NCBI GenBank assembly: GCA_002794785.1
Contig: NBBA01000011.1
Location: 1,364,001 to 1,428,000, forward strand
Length of the DNA: 64,000 bases
From: Coniferiporia sulphurascens
Lineage: Eukaryota; Basidiomycota; Agaricomycetes; Hymenochaetales; Hymenochaetaceae
Reading direction: 5' to 3'
A model generated the notes under the pieces. That model ran no database searches, was not told the origin of the DNA, and saw nothing but the letters and a program-made list of their open reading frames with translations. Of this stretch, positions 12,168 to 24,407 are shown one piece after another (the first letter of the stretch is position 1; each line of letters begins with the position of its first letter). The translations under genes and the position numbers were made by a program.

Positions 12168-13799
12168 TCAAGTCCGGCTCGAAAGCTCAAGCTCTGCAGG
12201 CATCTTCTCCCCCAGCACGCCCCTAATGAGATTCTTCGCAGCCAGCGTCGCCATGCCAAGCCGCGTCTCAAACGTCGCGCTACCAATGTGCGGGAGGATA
12301 ACACACCTTAATAAACAAACACCGAACCAGTACATTCAACATCAGCGCCTGCTGCGAAGGACATAAAGGGAACACAAACAAACGTACCTAGGCTCCTTCA
12401 CCAGCGGGTGGTCACTCCCGACTCGCGGCTCGCCCTCTACGACATCCAGACCAGCCCCCCATATCCAACCCTCATGCAACGCGCGCGCAAGCGCGTCCGA
12501 GTCGATGAGCGTACCACGGCTTGGGTTCACAAGCACCGCGGAGCGCTTCATGCGTCGCAGGAAGCTCTCATTAACGACGTGACGCGTCGCGGCGCCGCCG
12601 GGCGCGAGCACGAAAACGATGTCTGCCTGCGCGGCGAGCTCGTCCAGCGACACGCGCGAGATAGAGCCCTGCGGGAGGGCCAGGGACGCTGCGAGCGCAT
12701 CGTCGCGAGCGGAGGGCCCCGAGGGGGAGGTGGGGGAGGAGGAGGGGTTGCCTGTGTAGATGCAGCGCCGGACACCGAAGGGGATGAGCCGAGCGAGCGT
12801 GGCTTGAGCGATACGACCGAAGCCGAGAAACCCGACGACCTTCTCTGGGGAGGGGGAAGCGTCGGACTCGGGGGAAGGCGAGGTTGTTATTTTTGGGAGA
12901 AGGCTTGAACTAAGTTGTGGTCCGCAGAACGCAAAAGGCGCCCAGGTGAAGTTGGGCCACTGTTTAATCTTATGAATATCATTTTAGTGTCAAGGAGCTG
13001 GATAGGGACGTACCTGGCCGTCATCGACGAGCTGCATCGTCGCCCTTGCGTTTCTGCTGGCCATAAGTGCAAGCATGACGGCTATGTCGGCCACTATGAA
13101 AAGCTATCAATAGCATCGAATTCCGATTATATAGAATGATAAATATAGCTTGCCTGCATCGGTCAGAATATCCGGTGTATAGCCCAGGCGAATGCCCCGT
13201 TTCGCCATTGAAGGCAGAGAAACATGTTCTATCGTCCAATAAGACGAATAGTTCTCACAGAGATGAAGAACCGCACGTACCGTAACCGACAGACATGGTC
13301 GATACGACTTTCAACGAGGGTCCCGCTGACGATATGAATGTAGTGGATGAGGACGTCGAGAATTATACTGATTTAAAATATTGATGCATGCCTTTGTCGA
13401 GCAACTCATCATTGACCTTTAAGTAGACATGAGTAACTTCTGCAGCACGACTATAACGAAGTCCACGCACCTGTTCAGATAGCATAAGGATGACTCCCAC
13501 AGCACCGGGTATGTTCTCCAGCAGCCAACTGCGTTCGCACTGTCTGTTCTCAGGCCATACTACTAACTGTCGCAGTAATCCAATCAGTGAAAAGGGGACA
13601 AAACCAAATGCACACAAACATCAAGTTCCTCCCGCTCTCCCAGGATAGGCATGACATCGGGGCCCAGGTCGCGACATACGACGATTTTGTGCCTGCGCTG
13701 GACCGCGCCTGTGCTTGCTTTGAGGTGGTTAGTGACGGCTGCTAACCGAGAGGACGCCGAGGCGAAAAGGGCGGACTGTTGCGAACCAGCAGATGCCAT
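12168..13799 (-). CDS. D-2-hydroxyacid dehydrogenase, glyoxylate/hydroxypyruvate reductase type
   Basis: NAD(P)H-dependent oxidoreductase expected to reduce glyoxylate, hydroxypyruvate or a related 2-oxoacid. Exons: 13799-13620, 13566-13471, 13416-13392, 13325-13281, 13228-13154, 13093-13014, 12959-12388, 12306-12168; 1212 nt, 403 aa. Family landmarks: [35 protein letters not shown], the Rossmann motif [11 protein letters not shown], and the catalytic triad Arg315 (VNPSRGT), Glu344 (VVEGEP) and His364 (LPHIGSA). Introns 3 (donor at 13391) and 5 (donor at 13153) begin with GC instead of GT; frame and family similarity require them. The N-terminal 40 residues ([20 protein letters not shown]...) are Ala/Ser-rich with few acidic residues and could target mitochondria (inference). 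Residues near 225-240 carry a Pro/Ser insertion. It is divergent from CSN5, with 240 bp between the start codons. Confidence 0.92.
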
Positions 13800-14039
13800 T
13801 GATGACCGGTCACTCTCAGGTTCGCACTTGCGTTCACGTCCCCAAAGTCCTCATCCCCAAGAGTCATCGAGCCTGTTAAATATACAACCCGACCCTCAGC
13901 TGCCGGGCCGCCGGGAAGCACGCAGGAAAACACCCGCAGTGGGCGAGGGCACAGGCAGACACGTGGGGTCGACGCGTCACGCCGGCGTCCGTTCACTGGC
14001 TGCTTTACTATTTACACGCTCGTCCAGCGAGCAATAATA
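13800..14039. promoter_or_regulatory. Divergent promoter of dehydrogenase and CSN5
   Basis: Only 240 bp separate the two start codons, so both promoters must lie here or overlap the genes. No single TATA box or known operator stands out. Confidence 0.5.
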
Positions 14040-15639
14040 ATGGCGGCCGCGTCGGGCTCCTCGATAGCCTTCAAGACGTTCTCCCTGGAGAACAGCGTCC
14101 TCGACATCCCACCGCAGGACGAAATCTTCCGCTTCGATGCCGAGGCAAACCAGCGGATCCTCAAAGAGCAGCCGTGGAAGAAGGAGTGGGTCCGAGTGTG
14201 TATATGCTGGTGACTACTGACTCAATCAGGTCCCGATTCACTCATGAAGCCCTCATTACTTCAAAACATGCAAAATATCCGCTGTCGCGCTCATTAAGAT
14301 GGTGTGTGCTTCGTATATGCTCCCCCGAACCGCATTCCCACCATACACAGGTGATACATGCGCGCTCCGGCGTGCCTTGGGAGATCATGGGCCTCATGCA
14401 AGGCAAAGTAGTCGGCGACGCGCTTGTCATAATGGACTCGTTCGCATTGCCCGTGCAAGGCACCGAAACGCGCGTCAACGCTGCGGAAGCCGCGAACGAG
14501 TACATGGTCGAATATACCAGTGGGAGCGAGAAAGTCAGACATTATCTCAACGTGCCTTTGTCCGAACACAGCTGACTGCCTTTGTACATGCTTCCCCCGT
14601 CTCTGCGATGGCCCACTCCACTTTACCGGGTGCAGGTTGGACGCAAGGAGAACGCGATCGGGTGGTACCACTCGCACCCGGGCTACGCATGCTGGCTATC
14701 GGGTATTGACGTAGACACCCAAATCACGAATCAAAAGTACCAAGACCCCTTCGTCGCCGTCGTCGTGCGTCGCGTCTCCAAGTCTCCGCTTCCCACCCTA
14801 CTCTAACATTTCTCCCTTCATACACCTCCGCAGATCGACCCTAATCGCACGATCTCAGCCGGCAAGGTCGACATCGGCGCGTTCCGCACATACCCCGAGG
14901 GGTACACGCCGCCAGGCGCCGGTGCCGGCGAGTATCAGTCGATCCCGCTCGAGAAGATCGAGGACTTCGGCGTGCACGCAAACCAGTATTACGCACTCAC
15001 TGTCGAAGTGTTCACGTCGCGCCTCGATGCGGATCTCCTTGGCCGCCTGTGGAACAAGTACTGGGTTAACACGCTCAGCACAAGTCCGCTAATTTCGGTA
15101 GGTGATACTACGCCTCTCACTCTGGAGCAGCCCTAACACGCTTCGTCCTCACAGAACCGCGCGTACGCAGCGTCGCAGCTTTCTGATCTAGCACAGAAGC
15201 TTGCCAAGGCACAGTCATCCGTCTCGAATACACGCGCGACCTTCCCAAAGCTGCCCAAAGACGAAAAGGACAAGGTAGGATGTGCCTTCTTGACTCACAG
15301 CACGATATTAACGTCATATGATAAATTACGTAGGGGAAACAGGAAGAGAAGAGAAAGGAAGACAGTCAACTATTAAAGAGCGTTAAAGACAGCACGAAAC
15401 TCGCAATGGAGGCGCAGCACGGGCTTATTGCTCAAGTGCTAAAGGATGTGCTGTTCTCTTCCCGACCAGGGCAACGGCCAGACGGTGCAGCTGCACTGGC
15501 GAGCGCAGTAGCAAGTGCGGCTGGACCTCCGGTGGATGAGACTAAGTCCGCAGCGTCTGTCAGTGGAACGACGGATGTGACACAAGAGTCAAAAGAAGTA
15601 GTCGGAGGGTCGGAGGATGCACCAATGGCGCTGTCGTAA
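14040..15639 (+). CDS. CSN5: COP9 signalosome subunit 5 (JAMM metalloprotease)
   Basis: Zinc isopeptidase of the COP9 signalosome that removes NEDD8 from cullins. Exons: 14040-14185, 14250-14301, 14351-14533, 14636-14764, 14834-15097, 15155-15274, 15334-15639; 1200 nt, 399 aa. The MPN+ domain is intact: Glu77 in WEIMGLM, and the JAMM motif His139-x-His141 ... Asp152 in [17 protein letters not shown]5-specific blocks follow: [20 protein letters not shown], the dityrosine NQYYAL, and the helical C-terminal [14 protein letters not shown]. The last about 100 residues are Ala/Ser-rich and look disordered. The GGTAC-rich promoter region is shared with the divergent dehydrogenase. CSN5 rather than Rpn11 is chosen because of DPHYFK and ALIKMVIHARSG. 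Confidence 0.96.
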
Positions 15640-15910
15640 ATATAATACATGTTTGCTTGTAGATTTCAGTGTACTTCTAAATGCCGTCGTACCCACATTT
15701 CTTCTGTTACACTAGCTCAAATTCTCTCGCAATGAATCTTGAAAATAAGAGGTGCATGGTGTATACCATATGCATAAGAGCAACGAGAATGCAGAGGAGG
15801 TACGATACAAGCATGCGTGCATATTTTTCGTTGGTGCCGCTTCTTCTCGCAGCGCTCAACCAATCCAAAGGAGTCAACACATAACAACCCAAAATCTCCT
15901 GCACATGCGA

Positions 15911-16478
15911 TCAGAAGGTGGAGGGTCTGTGGGCGACGAAAAGCGATTTCGACTTGGCGACGCGGTGGGGGAGAGGGAAGCGCAGTTTCGGGGTGATCAT
16001 CTGCTTGATATACGGGCGGCGCACATCCTCCGCCTTGGCGATTTCGACGACACGGAGAATCTGTCTCACAAAGTCAGGACTAACGTACCGAGAAGTACTA
16101 ATATATTAGACATACGTGGATAGAACGGAAGCGGGCACGGTGGCGCGCTGCCATGTCCTGGTAGAGGCTTCGTACAGCATCCGCACGGCTGAGCTCACGG
16201 AACTCTTTGTACATGTTGTGCGTGCCGCTGCGCGAGTCGTAACGGATCCAGATACCGAAGTTTTTAACCTTCAGCGGGCGGCGCTCCATGATCTGGTTGA
16301 CACCGATAACCTCGCCGTTCGCCTTCTTGACTTTCTTGAGCTTGCGCAGGAAGTACCAGAAGCGCGACTTGGCGACGACTTCGTTGGGCGCGAAAATGCG
16401 CATGCGGTAGAGCTTGGGCGCGGGCTCCGCCGTTGTGGGGAGGTGCCGGCCGACGACCTGGAATTCCTTCAGAGCCAT
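15911..16478 (-). CDS. RPL20: 60S ribosomal protein eL20 (L20/L18a)
   Basis: Structural protein of the large cytosolic ribosomal subunit. Two exons, 16478-16116 and 16060-15911, give 513 nt, 170 aa, the normal family length. Recognised blocks: [69 protein letters not shown], then across the intron RRPYIKQM and [10 protein letters not shown], ending in RPSTF. The acceptor at 16061 was chosen because it restores SIH-ILRVVEI. The gene is convergent with CSN5 (271 bp between stops). Confidence 0.96.
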
Positions 16479-17262
16479 CTGCAGACAGAACGAGGTGCGA
16501 ATCCGTCAGCCATTGGACCGATCCAACGAAAAGAACGATAACGACGCCTGGAAAACGAGCAGAGCCGGTCCTGCTACGTTCTGACAGGCTATTCGTGCAG
16601 ATTACGGGGGTGAATACTGACCAGAGCGTCGTTGTCGTGTTCTTGAGGGCTGTTGTCGTTGCGTCTGTCGTACTCGACGAGGCTCGACCGTGACCAGCTC
16701 GGTGGCGCGGTTCTGCGCTTTCGATTCACGCCTCGGGCACTAATTCTTCATCGATTTAATCCGTCGGTTGCTCCGGCAAGCACCGACGCAAACTTACATA
16801 ACCCATCATGCGATTACTTTATCACTTGACTCCAGCCTGAGTGTTCTAACTGACCTCTATTTCCTACTACTACTACTACTGTTACCTCCGAGCTCGGGCC
16901 CGACTAAATATACTTCAGAAGCATTGAAAATGGCAAAAAATATGCCAACGCATAGACATCTTTCTATAGCCTGATTCCTGAAGCTCTGGAACCTGCTCGC
17001 AAGTTTGATCCTCCAGAACTTACTGCCGAACATTCAAGTATATGGCTCCAGAAGAACGTATAAAAAAGACATCCTCATGATTGGAAGGCATCTCTCGGCC
17101 CGCCATAGTCAAGTTGAAAATTCTCTCCTCTGAGAACTCTGAAGAAGCAGCAACATGTGCTCATGAATCGGTCATGGGATTCATGCAGGTTGCAGGTTTA
17201 AAGGGACTGGAATCCGTTGACCGGAGGACTTTTGAAAATCGTACTGCAGCCCCGCAAAATAA
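16479..17262. promoter_or_regulatory. Divergent upstream region of eL20 and carboxylesterase
   Basis: This 784-bp spacer carries the promoters of both divergent genes. A (CTA)n tract sits at 16864-16880. No coding sequence is supported. Confidence 0.45.
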
Positions 17263-19738
17263 ATGGGTTCCGGAAACGCGCTGTATCTTTTATTCCTACT
17301 TTCTCTTTCGCTGCCGTCTCTCGCAGTCTCGCTACCCGAGCTTTCTTCGCCCCTTGGACCTGTAGTCAACCTAGGCTACGCTGCGTTCGCTGGAAACTCT
17401 ACTTCGCCAACTGGAGAAGCCAATGGCCCAGTAACGTTCTTTGGCAATATCCCTTATGTACAGGCACCCGTCGGGGATCTACGTTTCCGCGCCCAAAGCA
17501 ACTGGACGAGCAAGTCGTCAACTCAGGTAACGTGCCCGTCACAGACGCACGGAACTGGGGCTCTGCGTGCATACAGCAGCCTGCAGTGGTAGGCGCCGGG
17601 TCAGAGGGTGAGTGAATACAATTGTATTACCTATATCCTATCCTGAGCCGGTGACCTCGAGATTGCCTGAAGCTGAATATCTGGAAGCCGAGCGACGCGA
17701 AAGAGGGCGACAACCTTCCGGTCATATTCTACATTCATGTGGGCACTGCCATCCTTATCGAAAATCTGCCAATTCAATTAAACGTTATTATGCAATCAGG
17801 GTGGAGGTTTTATCTACGGAGTATGTCCCCTTTACCCGGGAACTCGTTTTGTTCCCGCATCCCTGACCCGATTATAGACACCTCAGGGTTTCCCGCTCTA
17901 TGACTGGGTCAACCAATCCGCGCAAAGGATTGTCGGTGTATCCATCGGCTATCGCCTCAACCTACTCGGCCTCCTCTCTGGAAGTGAGATGCTCGCCAAC
18001 GGCGACGCCAATGCCGGCTTACTCGACCAGCGCGCCGCGCTCGAATGGGTGCAGCGCCACATATCGCGCTTCGGCGGCAATCCGGACGAAGTGACGATCG
18101 ACGGCGAGAGCGCGGGCGCGGCGAGTGTCGTGATGCAGATCGTCGCGTACGGAGGTAAGGGGGCTGTGCATCCCTTGTTTTATGCTTTATGCTTTATATT
18201 CTTTTGAGGCGAGGGTATTGATTTGGGTGGGTTGCGTTTGACAGGAACGAAGCCCGCCCCGTTCAAGCGCGGTATAGTCCAGTCAATCGGCTACGGCCCA
18301 ATGGTGACATCGGAGGAGGCTGAAAGTACATTTCGTGAGCATAAAAGGCACACAATCCATTTCGCATCTAAAGTTGACATTCGGAGGTAGAAAATGTAGC
18401 GGCGTTCGTGGGCTGCCCAAGTTCCGGATCGCAGGCACTGTCATGTCTGCGAGAAGCTTCCGTTGGTCTGCATCTCCTCGGGATCCCTCTTCCGCTCTTA
18501 CTCAGACTCACCCCATACTGCAGGCGCGCTAGTGGGCGCAATCAACCACCCAGGACTCGGAAGCTTCACGACCGTCGTCGACGGGCCAGAGGGCTTCCTC
18601 CCCGCGCTCCCCTCCGACCTCATCACATCAGGCAACTTCAGCACCGTCGAGTTCCTCGGCGGCCACTGCACGAACGACGGACGCACCTTCGTAGGTGGCA
18701 CTCCGGACGAGTTCGTCACAGACGCCGACATCGCACGCCTGGTGTTCGCGCGCTGGGGATCGCACGTGGTACGTGTTCATTTTTCTTTCTTCTCTTCTCG
18801 TACACTAGCCGGTAATATTAACACTGATGCCTGCGCTTTGTTTTCAGACGAGCGAGCTGATCCAGGCGGCACTCGCGCTGTACCCCGAACCCGGTGCGCC
18901 CGGCAGCCCTTTCGCAACGCAGTACGACCGCGCGTCGATGATGGCCCAAGAGATCGTGTTCAGCTGCATGTATGCGTTACCTCCTCTCACATCTTTAAGC
19001 CACTCATGCTCCGTTCCCTTTCTCTCTTTCGCACTAAGGGACTGGTACCTCGCCGACCGCCTGCAAGCAAGGGGCGTGGTGAACGTCTTCACGTTCAGGT
19101 AGGTTTACTATGTCTCGTACCTTACCGACATACCCACCCACACTCCCATAGGTTCAACGCCCCCGACCCCGTCTTACTAGCTGAAACTCCATATGAAGGC
19201 GTCATGCACACATCCGACCTTTATTTCCTATTCGATGGTACGTCATCTTAGAAATCGACTTGACACGCCCCGAGCTTACTGTCAACTACGAACGCTCACA
19301 GGAACGAAGTGCGTAAAAAGAGCTCTAACACACTTTCCCTAGTTTGACGCTCACTTACCCCACTCGATAATCCAGCAAAGCAGCCAATGCTGGCGTAGTC
19401 TTCAGCCCATTTAACGATGTACGCACGATTCATGCCTCATCATCCGCGTCTAAGTTCGGTTTTGCTCAAAATGCGTTATAATGAAGACCGAAGCTCCGCT
19501 TTCCCAAGAATCGGTTGCATTCTGGACGTCTTTCATTTCTTCTGGAGACCCGTCGACCGGCAAAAAATCCTTCTCCCCAGAGTGGGCGGGCTTCGCACCC
19601 GGCGGCAGGATGGTACTTACTCAAAATGTCTTGAACTCATCCGGGACCGCGTCCGCAATGGAAGTGACTCCAGCAGATGAAATTGAACGATGTAAATTCT
19701 GGATGTCGCCAAACGTCACAGCACAAACAGAGCTCTGA
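17263..19738 (+). CDS. Secreted type-B carboxylesterase (possible frameshift)
   Basis: Alpha/beta-hydrolase of the carboxylesterase/lipase/cholinesterase family, predicted secreted: MGSGNALYLLFLLSLSLPSL is a signal peptide. Landmarks: FFGNIPYVQAPVGDLRF, DCLKLNIWKPSD, the oxyanion loop GGGFIYG, YRLNLLGLLSG, the nucleophile elbow GESAGA, the acid region GGHCTNDGR, and the His loop MHTSDLYFLF. Exons run roughly: 17263-17607, then after introns from DCLKLNIW (about 17671), GGGFIYG, TPQGFPLYDW (about 17879), GTKPAPFKRG (18245), NVAAFVGC (18395), ALVGAINHPG (about 18526), TSELIQAAL (18848), DWYLADRL (19041), RFNAPDPVL (19152), a small GT(N) exon near 19305, KAANAGVVFS (19376), and TEAPLSQESVAFW (19485) to the stop. 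At 17491-17494 the frame must shift by one base (GCCCAAAG where GCCCCAAAG would continue LRFRAPKQLDE). This is either a sequencing error in a C-run or a real disabling deletion. Confidence 0.85.
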
Positions 19739-19880
19739 TAAAAACTAAATGGTATCCGGTAGGTATGAATTCGTCGCTCGTTCGTGGAAAATACTACGCC
19801 GTGACTAACAGACAGCCCTTTTAATGGAAGATATTACAGGAATCTAGAATCTCGGTCGTTGAAAGTGGTCATGAACCCGT

Positions 19881-21802
<1,922 letters not shown>

Positions 21803-22785
21803 GATGAGAAGGAGAAGACGAGCGGGGGAAAGGGCTAGGACGTGGAGGGGAAAGAGACGGGGAAAGGGAAAAGGTTTTTGAAAGGCAAGATGGTGGTTCG
21901 ACCTCAAGCCAGGACGTCCTCAACGCAGTCTTGTGGATGCGCCCTTTCTCGGGTTGTAGGGCAAAAATGTGGCGTGGGAATGACGCGTCCGTACTCGTGC
22001 TTAGCGCGTTTTCTATCGGTCGGAGTTGAATCCGGCTGTAGCTTGTCGGCTAATAATAATATTATGTATTATTCTACGCTTGAGCCGCACGACCAGAGAG
22101 CCTTGTTCAAATCAGAGAATAGGGGTAACAAAACAAGATGAAGTGCCGTTGCTATAGACCTATATATGACGGTCCGGAAGAGAGAACTCCTTCTCGCGGT
22201 CCTTCATACATGCCAATAATAAAGTACTTTCAACGGGAGGAAAGGATCACTTATAGCTCGCGACTTTATAATGTATCTAGACAAAGACCCAGGAGCTCTA
22301 GTCCAAGAAGTTTCAATGTAGTGGGATATGCTGTCCATGCTTCAGCTTTGTAGAGTCCAATTACACTAGCGTTGGCCTACCGGAAAACATTGTCCATAGT
22401 AAAGATCCCCTGTACATCTTTACGTCCAGGATAAATTAAAACATTTGTGAGATGATCTGCGAAGTATAGTGAACGTTTAGGGGGATGCCCATTTTTCAAT
22501 AACTTCCAAGTGACGAGCTGCAGGGTGGCCTGGCGGGGGGACACCCTTGAGGCGCCCAAAATCATTTTTCAGGTGTGCTCTGTCCTAAGGACGATAATAT
22601 GAATGGGACAAAACACAAGAAGTTGATACCAAACTCAAAGTCGCCACGTCGGCAATAGCCCGGATTGACAGCCGAGGGACGGAGAGGCGGCCAGAGCTTC
22701 CAAGTGCATCTTCCCTTCTCCATTTCCCGTCCTCACCACGCTCTTTACGCTCTCCCTCCGCCCTCGTCCCTCGCCCGCAAAAAAA
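21803..22785. promoter_or_regulatory. Divergent upstream region of beta-tubulin and GPI-type protein
   Basis: A 983-bp spacer with the promoters of both genes. A CT-rich stretch directly precedes the ATG at 22786, typical of strongly expressed fungal genes. No coding sequence is supported. Confidence 0.45.
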
Positions 22786-23625
22786 ATGGTTGCCCGCCTC
22801 GCACTTACTGTCGCCGCCGTCGCCGGCCTTGCGTCTGCCCAGCTCCAGGTCCTCGCACCCGGTGGACCAAACTTGTGGTGGGGTACGTATCTGCCGAGCT
22901 CTTTCCCTAACGCACATTTTCCGCTCATCACCTCCCGCCCCGCCGTATTTGTTCTTTCTTTTTGCAGTTGCGGAGTCCGCGAACAACATCGTCTGGAACT
23001 GCAATGAATCGCAGGTCAACAACTTCACCGTCCTGTGAGTAGTCCTTTTTTTCTCCGTGTCGCGCAAGGAAAACGCGTTCCCGCCGCCCCTATCGAGCCG
23101 AATGATTATTTTCATATTCTCATTATATTACCAACCCTACCAGGATCGCGAACTCCAACCCAGACATCCTCGTCTCGGCAGAGGCTATCGTCGGCATCCA
23201 AGAGAACTTCGACTGCTCCGAGACGCTCACAACGCAGCAAGTCAACTTCACCGCCGCGACCGGTTACACGATCATACTCGCTAACCCGCTCAACTCCACC
23301 GATGTCCGTCCTCGCCTTCACCATCCCCTTTTGTCTCTACTTTGTGCACTATCATTGACCACTGACCCGTCCATTTTCACAGGTCTACGCAACCTCCGCG
23401 GCCTTCGAGATCAAGCCGCTCGGCTCTACGTACCCCGCGACCTCCGCGACGCCCGTCGCGTCGAGCACCGGCTCACAGGGCTCGAACTCCGGCTCCTCGA
23501 CCGGCTCGGGCTCGGGCTCGCCCTCAGCTACTTCCACCAAGAGCGGCGCGCTCGCTGTCCTCCCAAGCGGTGCAGGTGCCTTCAGCGTACTCCTCGCCGG
23601 CGCGTTCGCGCTCCTCGCTTTCTAA
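22786..23625 (+). CDS. Secreted Ser-rich GPI-anchored surface protein
   Basis: Small cell-surface protein of a type common in Agaricomycetes (Kre9/KNH-like beta-sandwich is the probable fold, from recall; no biochemical role known). Exons: 22786-22882, 22968-23034, 23144-23303, 23383-23625; 567 nt, 188 aa. It has a signal peptide (MVARLALTVAAVAGLASAQ), a domain starting LQVLAPGGPNLWW with several N-glycosylation sequons (NES, NFT, NST), two Cys (in WNCN and FDCS), a Ser/Gly/Thr-rich stalk, and a C-terminal hydrophobic tail after a small-residue omega-like site, as expected for GPI attachment. Confidence 0.88.
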
Positions 23626-24407
23626 GCCTGAGCACAGGACACCCCACGTTACTACACCCATCGACACGCGACCATGCACCACAAGCGAGAGTATGATTTT
23701 TAAGGGATTTGCACGGCTGGTTTTGTTTTCTGGACTCGCTCCGGACTTTTGTTTTCCTTTCTCTCTGCGTTCTGTTTTGCCACGCTCCACTTTTTAACTA
23801 AGGCTTTTGTTTTTTGTCTTTGCTATTTGTTAGTTTCCAACTCCTACGTCGAGTACCCGGATTCTCTGCTCACACTCGGGACGCTACTGACCGCGATGTG
23901 ATGCCTGTCGGCTGGCAAAGCACTGATCCCCTCTGTTTTTAATAGTATGCTGGGATAGGACATGTGCAGCTAGTCTTCCTCCCCACCCCTCTATTTGGTA
24001 GCACGCGTTGCACCGTTCCGCTCTTTTACACAATGCCATTCATTATCCTGAAGTTCTGCCTGCGTAGAGGGGATGCACATCGTACTCTGATTCGTATTCA
24101 GCGTCGGTACGACCACTCCAGACCACTATTCCAATCTCCCGCCCCGTTGAGTGATTAGTTGCGTCCAGAGCGTTCGCATGTTCCCCGAGGTTACCATCGG
24201 CATCGACGAACAGGACTCCGCAACTCGGGAGCCCAAGGTCGTCCCAGACGGCTTGGGCCGCGGCTTTACGCTACTGGGGCCGCCAGGTCAATTAGCGTCT
24301 GACTTGAATTTTCGGGTTTTATCAGTGGCAAAAGGGAAAAATGAGAGTGGATGGGAGGAAGTGAAAGTAGTGAAACAAGGGAGAAAAGCTTTCCCCTGAG
24401 TTGAGAC
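23626..24407. other. Convergent intergenic region
   Basis: The 782 bp between two gene ends must hold both 3' UTRs; it is T-rich near 23700-23850. Short frames on the minus strand here have no supporting features. Confidence 0.5.
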
